Assembly: GCF_040939785.1 (NCBI RefSeq)
Contig: NZ_CP162553.1
Span: 7,211,001 to 7,275,000, forward strand
DNA: 64,000 bases
From: Bradyrhizobium lupini
Lineage (GTDB): Bacteria > Pseudomonadota > Alphaproteobacteria > Rhizobiales > Xanthobacteraceae
Direction: 5' to 3'
Shown: piece by piece, positions 62,017 through 64,000 of the stretch
How the letters are laid out: the number at the start of each line of letters is the position of its first letter
How positions within the stretch are numbered: position 1 is the stretch's first letter
Notes under the pieces: generated by a model
Told to the model about the DNA's origin: nothing
Seen by the model: only the letters and a program-made list of their open reading frames with translations
Database searches by the model: none
Program-made: the position numbers and the translations under genes

Positions 62017-62445
62017 TCAGCCCGCCTTCAACGCCGCGATCAGCTTGGTCGCGTTCTCTTCCAGCACCTTGACGTCTTCCTTGCGGCTGGCGGGCGGAAG
62101 CATCGCCACGCCGTCGTGGCGCGGCATCACGTGCATGTGGAGATGAAACACCACCTGTCCGCCGGCCGCCTCGTTGAACTGCTGCACGGTGATGCCGTCG
62201 GCCTTGAACGCCGTCATCGCTGCGGCAGCGATTTTGTGTGCGCCGCGGGCGACGTGGGCGTAGTCGTCCGGCTTGATGTCGAGGATGTTGCGGGCAGGAG
62301 CTTTTGGAATCACCAGCGTGTGGCCCGGTACCCGCGGCATGATGTCGAGAAAGGCGAGCACGTGCTCATCCTCGTAAACCTTGTGGCAGGGGAATTCACC
62401 GCGGAGGATCTTCGCGAAGATGTTGTCGGGGTCGTAGGCGGTCAT
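62017..62445 (-). CDS. HIT-family nucleotide hydrolase
   Basis: The 142-residue protein has the HIT motif HLHMHVMPR (catalytic His), preceded by FLDIMPRVPGHTLVIPK and FNEAAGGQVVFH. HIT proteins hydrolyse nucleoside phosphoramidates or dinucleoside polyphosphates in the cytoplasm. Start ATG 62445 follows AGGGAGC. The gene lies between a GNAT gene upstream on the same strand and a palindromic repeat downstream. Confidence 0.9.
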   Translation of the reverse strand: MTAYDPDNIFAKILRGEFPCHKVYEDEHVLAFLDIMPRVPGHTLVIPKAPARNILDIKPDDYAHVARGAHKIAAAAMTAFKADGITVQQFNEAAGGQVVFHLHMHVMPRHDGVAMLPPASRKEDVKVLEENATKLIAALKAG

Positions 62446-62497
62446 GGCGGCGGCTCCCTGGAATTTTGCGCTTACTGTCACCAGCCGCAACGAACCG

Positions 62498-63742
62498 TCA
62501 AGGCGCCTCGTCGGCGCCTTTGCGGAACGGGCCGAGCTCGGCCAGCTCCCGTCCGGCTTCCGCAACATAGGCGCGCTCGCGCTTGAGGTAATCGTCGATG
62601 GCGCGGCGCAAGCCCGGATCAGCGATGAAGTGAGCGGAGTGGGTGGTCCGCGGCAGGTAGCCGCGTGCGATCTTGTGCTCGCCCTGCGCGCCGGCTTCGA
62701 CATTCGCCAAACCGCGTTTGATGGCGAAGTCGATCGCCTGGTAATAGCAGACCTCGAAATGCAGGAAGGGATGATGCTCGACCGCACCCCAGTTGCGGCC
62801 GAACAGCGTGTCCGAGCCGATGAAGTTGATCGCGCCCGCGATCCAGCGATCGTTGCGGCATGCCATGACCAGCAGCACGTCCTGGCTCATGGTTTCGCCG
62901 ATCAGCGAGAAGAATTCCCGCGTCAGATAAGGGCGGCCCCATTTGCGCGAGCCGGTCTCCATGTAGAACATGAAAAACGCATCCCAGGCATCCTCGGTGA
63001 TCTCCTTGCCCGTGAGGCAGTGGATGGTGACCCCGGCAGCCAGCGCATCGCGCCGTTCGCGCTTGATCGATTTGCGGTGGCGGGAGTTCAGCGTCGCCAG
63101 GAAATCGTCGAAACTCGCAAAGCCTTCGTTGTGCCAATGGAACTGCTGGTCGGTGCGCTGGAGGAAGCCGTGCTCGGCGAGCAGCTTCCACTCCGCCTCG
63201 CGGGCGAAAGTGACGTGCACCGAGGAAGCCTTGCTGACACCGCACAGCGCCACCAACCCGCTCGCCAGCGCTTCCATGATGTGCTCGCGGTCAACGCCGT
63301 CGCGGACCAGCAGCCGCGGTCCCGTCGCCGGCGTGAACGGAACCGAAACCTGCAGCTTCGGATAGTACCGCCCGCCGGCGCGCTCATAGGCATCGGCCCA
63401 GCCGCGGTCGAAGACATATTCGCCTTGCGAGTGCGATTTCAGATAGCAGGGCACGACGCCGGCGACGCGACCGTCGACCTTGGCCACGAGATGCCGCGGT
63501 CCCCAGCCGGTGCGGATCGTGGCCGAACCCGATTTCTCAACGGCCGATAAAAACGCGTGGGAGACGAAGGGGTTATAGCCGGGCTTTGAGAGGCCGAGGG
63601 AATCCCCTGGAAGTCCGGATGAGGTTCCCTTGCCATGCCCATTACAAGACTTGCCGCCGGGATTGGCGCAGGCGTCCCAGTCGTCCGGCGATACTTCGCC
63701 AATGGAAGGTACGGCCTCAAGGGTGATTTCGGATGGTGCCAT
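62498..63742 (-). CDS. DUF482 / BioF2-like GNAT-family acyltransferase
   Basis: The 414-residue protein matches the DUF482 (peptidogalycan biosynthesis/FemAB-related) family: FVSHAFLSAVEKSG, RGWADAYERAGGRYYPKLQVSVPFTPATGPRLL, and the C-terminal YYQAIDFAIKRGLANVEAGAQGEHKIARGY. The GNAT fold suggests aminoacyl or acyl transfer; the acceptor is not known. Start at ATG 63742 (MAPSEIT) is preferred over the longer 63778 form. Confidence 0.88.
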   Translation of the reverse strand: MAPSEITLEAVPSIGEVSPDDWDACANPGGKSCNGHGKGTSSGLPGDSLGLSKPGYNPFVSHAFLSAVEKSGSATIRTGWGPRHLVAKVDGRVAGVVPCYLKSHSQGEYVFDRGWADAYERAGGRYYPKLQVSVPFTPATGPRLLVRDGVDREHIMEALASGLVALCGVSKASSVHVTFAREAEWKLLAEHGFLQRTDQQFHWHNEGFASFDDFLATLNSRHRKSIKRERRDALAAGVTIHCLTGKEITEDAWDAFFMFYMETGSRKWGRPYLTREFFSLIGETMSQDVLLVMACRNDRWIAGAINFIGSDTLFGRNWGAVEHHPFLHFEVCYYQAIDFAIKRGLANVEAGAQGEHKIARGYLPRTTHSAHFIADPGLRRAIDDYLKRERAYVAEAGRELAELGPFRKGADEAP

Positions 63743-63796
63743 CGTGCCCAAGATCGTGCATTGCAGCAGCGACTTCAAGAGTGGGAAACATCAAGC

Positions 63797-64000
63797 CTAG
63801 GGTACGAAGCCCTCGAAGATCATCTGATCCGCATATTGCGCGACCCGCGTCCGCTGCTCGGTCGTACGCACGGTCCAGCCCAGTAGAGCGCAGCCGAACA
63901 CATTGCGGGCGATCCAGAGGGCGGGGGCGGGCAGGTCGTCGACCCTAAAGGCGACGAACTGCGGCTGGGTCTGAAAACCATGGCGCAGGTACAGCATGCT
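63797..64000 (-). CDS. C-terminus of a glycerophosphodiester phosphodiesterase (partial)
   Basis: Only the last 67 or so residues are in the window. GCALLGWTVRTTEQRTRVAQYADQMIFEGF is the typical final strand-helix of GDPD/UgpQ barrels, where the Trp-Thr-Val segment sits near the active site. The stop is at 63797-63799. The gene continues right of the window. It follows the GNAT gene in the opposite order of transcription (its 3' end lies 54 bases before the GNAT start). Confidence 0.75.
   Translation of the reverse strand, partial: SMLYLRHGFQTQPQFVAFRVDDLPAPALWIARNVFGCALLGWTVRTTEQRTRVAQYADQMIFEGFVP

Noticed and set aside
1..64000. CRISPR arrays, rRNA genes, insertion sequences or a prophage
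   Set aside because: No regularly spaced repeats, rRNA sequence, transposase or integrase, or phage structural gene could be seen. The single tRNA gene shows no attachment-site duplication nearby.

Overview
The window reads as chromosomal DNA of an alphaproteobacterium close to Bradyrhizobium. It is GC-rich and carries a MipZ-type ParA ATPase, a ClpS/ClpA pair, a phasin with PhaR-like operator repeats, a DUF1489 protein, an HWE-type sensor kinase, a FixK-type box, and long palindromic intergenic repeats of a kind I associate with Bradyrhizobium. This placement comes from gene content and family knowledge; no database search was run.

Layout. 1-5.2 kb: lipB (broken, cut by the left edge), a FliN-type protein, tRNA-Leu(GAG), fdhD divergent from an FdhF/YdeP-type molybdoenzyme, and an isochorismatase-like hydrolase. 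5.2-11.4 kb: a stress-flavoured block with a membrane-anchored DUF305 protein, CsbD, a GH13 glucosidase, a zinc alcohol dehydrogenase, an SDR and two tiny membrane proteins. 11.4-17.2 kb: signalling genes, namely a lone receiver, a stand-alone CheB methylesterase, a coiled-coil protein, a 1061-residue CheB/CheR/PAS/HWE kinase and an overlapping Crp/Fnr regulator. 17.3-22.3 kb: small proteins, then a redox and metal group (FMN reductase, thioredoxin-reductase-like flavoprotein, CDF transporter, Cys-rich Csp-like protein). 22.3-29.6 kb: two polysaccharide deacetylases, MgtE, an XRE regulator, an aldo/keto reductase and a TonB/TolA-like protein. 29.6-34.0 kb: an accessory-looking, gene-poor stretch whose core is a GT2 synthase / membrane-fusion protein / small zinc-ribbon operon, plus a small secreted Arg-rich protein below a FixK-like box.

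34.0-49.4 kb is more housekeeping: DUF599, GST, DUF1489, PanC, MipZ, alpha/beta hydrolase, VWA, J-domain protein, DD-carboxypeptidase with SPOR, phasin, ClpS and ClpA. 49.4-64 kb: a cupin, MFS and aldo/keto reductase genes (both frameshifted), an AraC / nitrilase / aldoxime dehydratase cassette, a HAD phosphatase, a TRAP-type solute-binding protein, a lytic transglycosylase, AzlC/AzlD, TrmO, a HIT protein, a GNAT protein and the 3' end of a glycerophosphodiester phosphodiesterase.

A striking technical feature is that at least nine otherwise well-conserved genes are broken by single-base indels, almost all in short homopolymers. The simplest reading is residual sequencing error, so those genes should be treated as probably intact until the reads are checked. 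The most interesting biology is the GT2/HlyD/zinc-ribbon polysaccharide-secretion locus, the CheB/CheR kinase whose CheB domain lacks the catalytic serine, the Cys-rich copper-storage-like protein in a redox cluster, the phasin operators, and several very small membrane proteins too short for routine gene calling.
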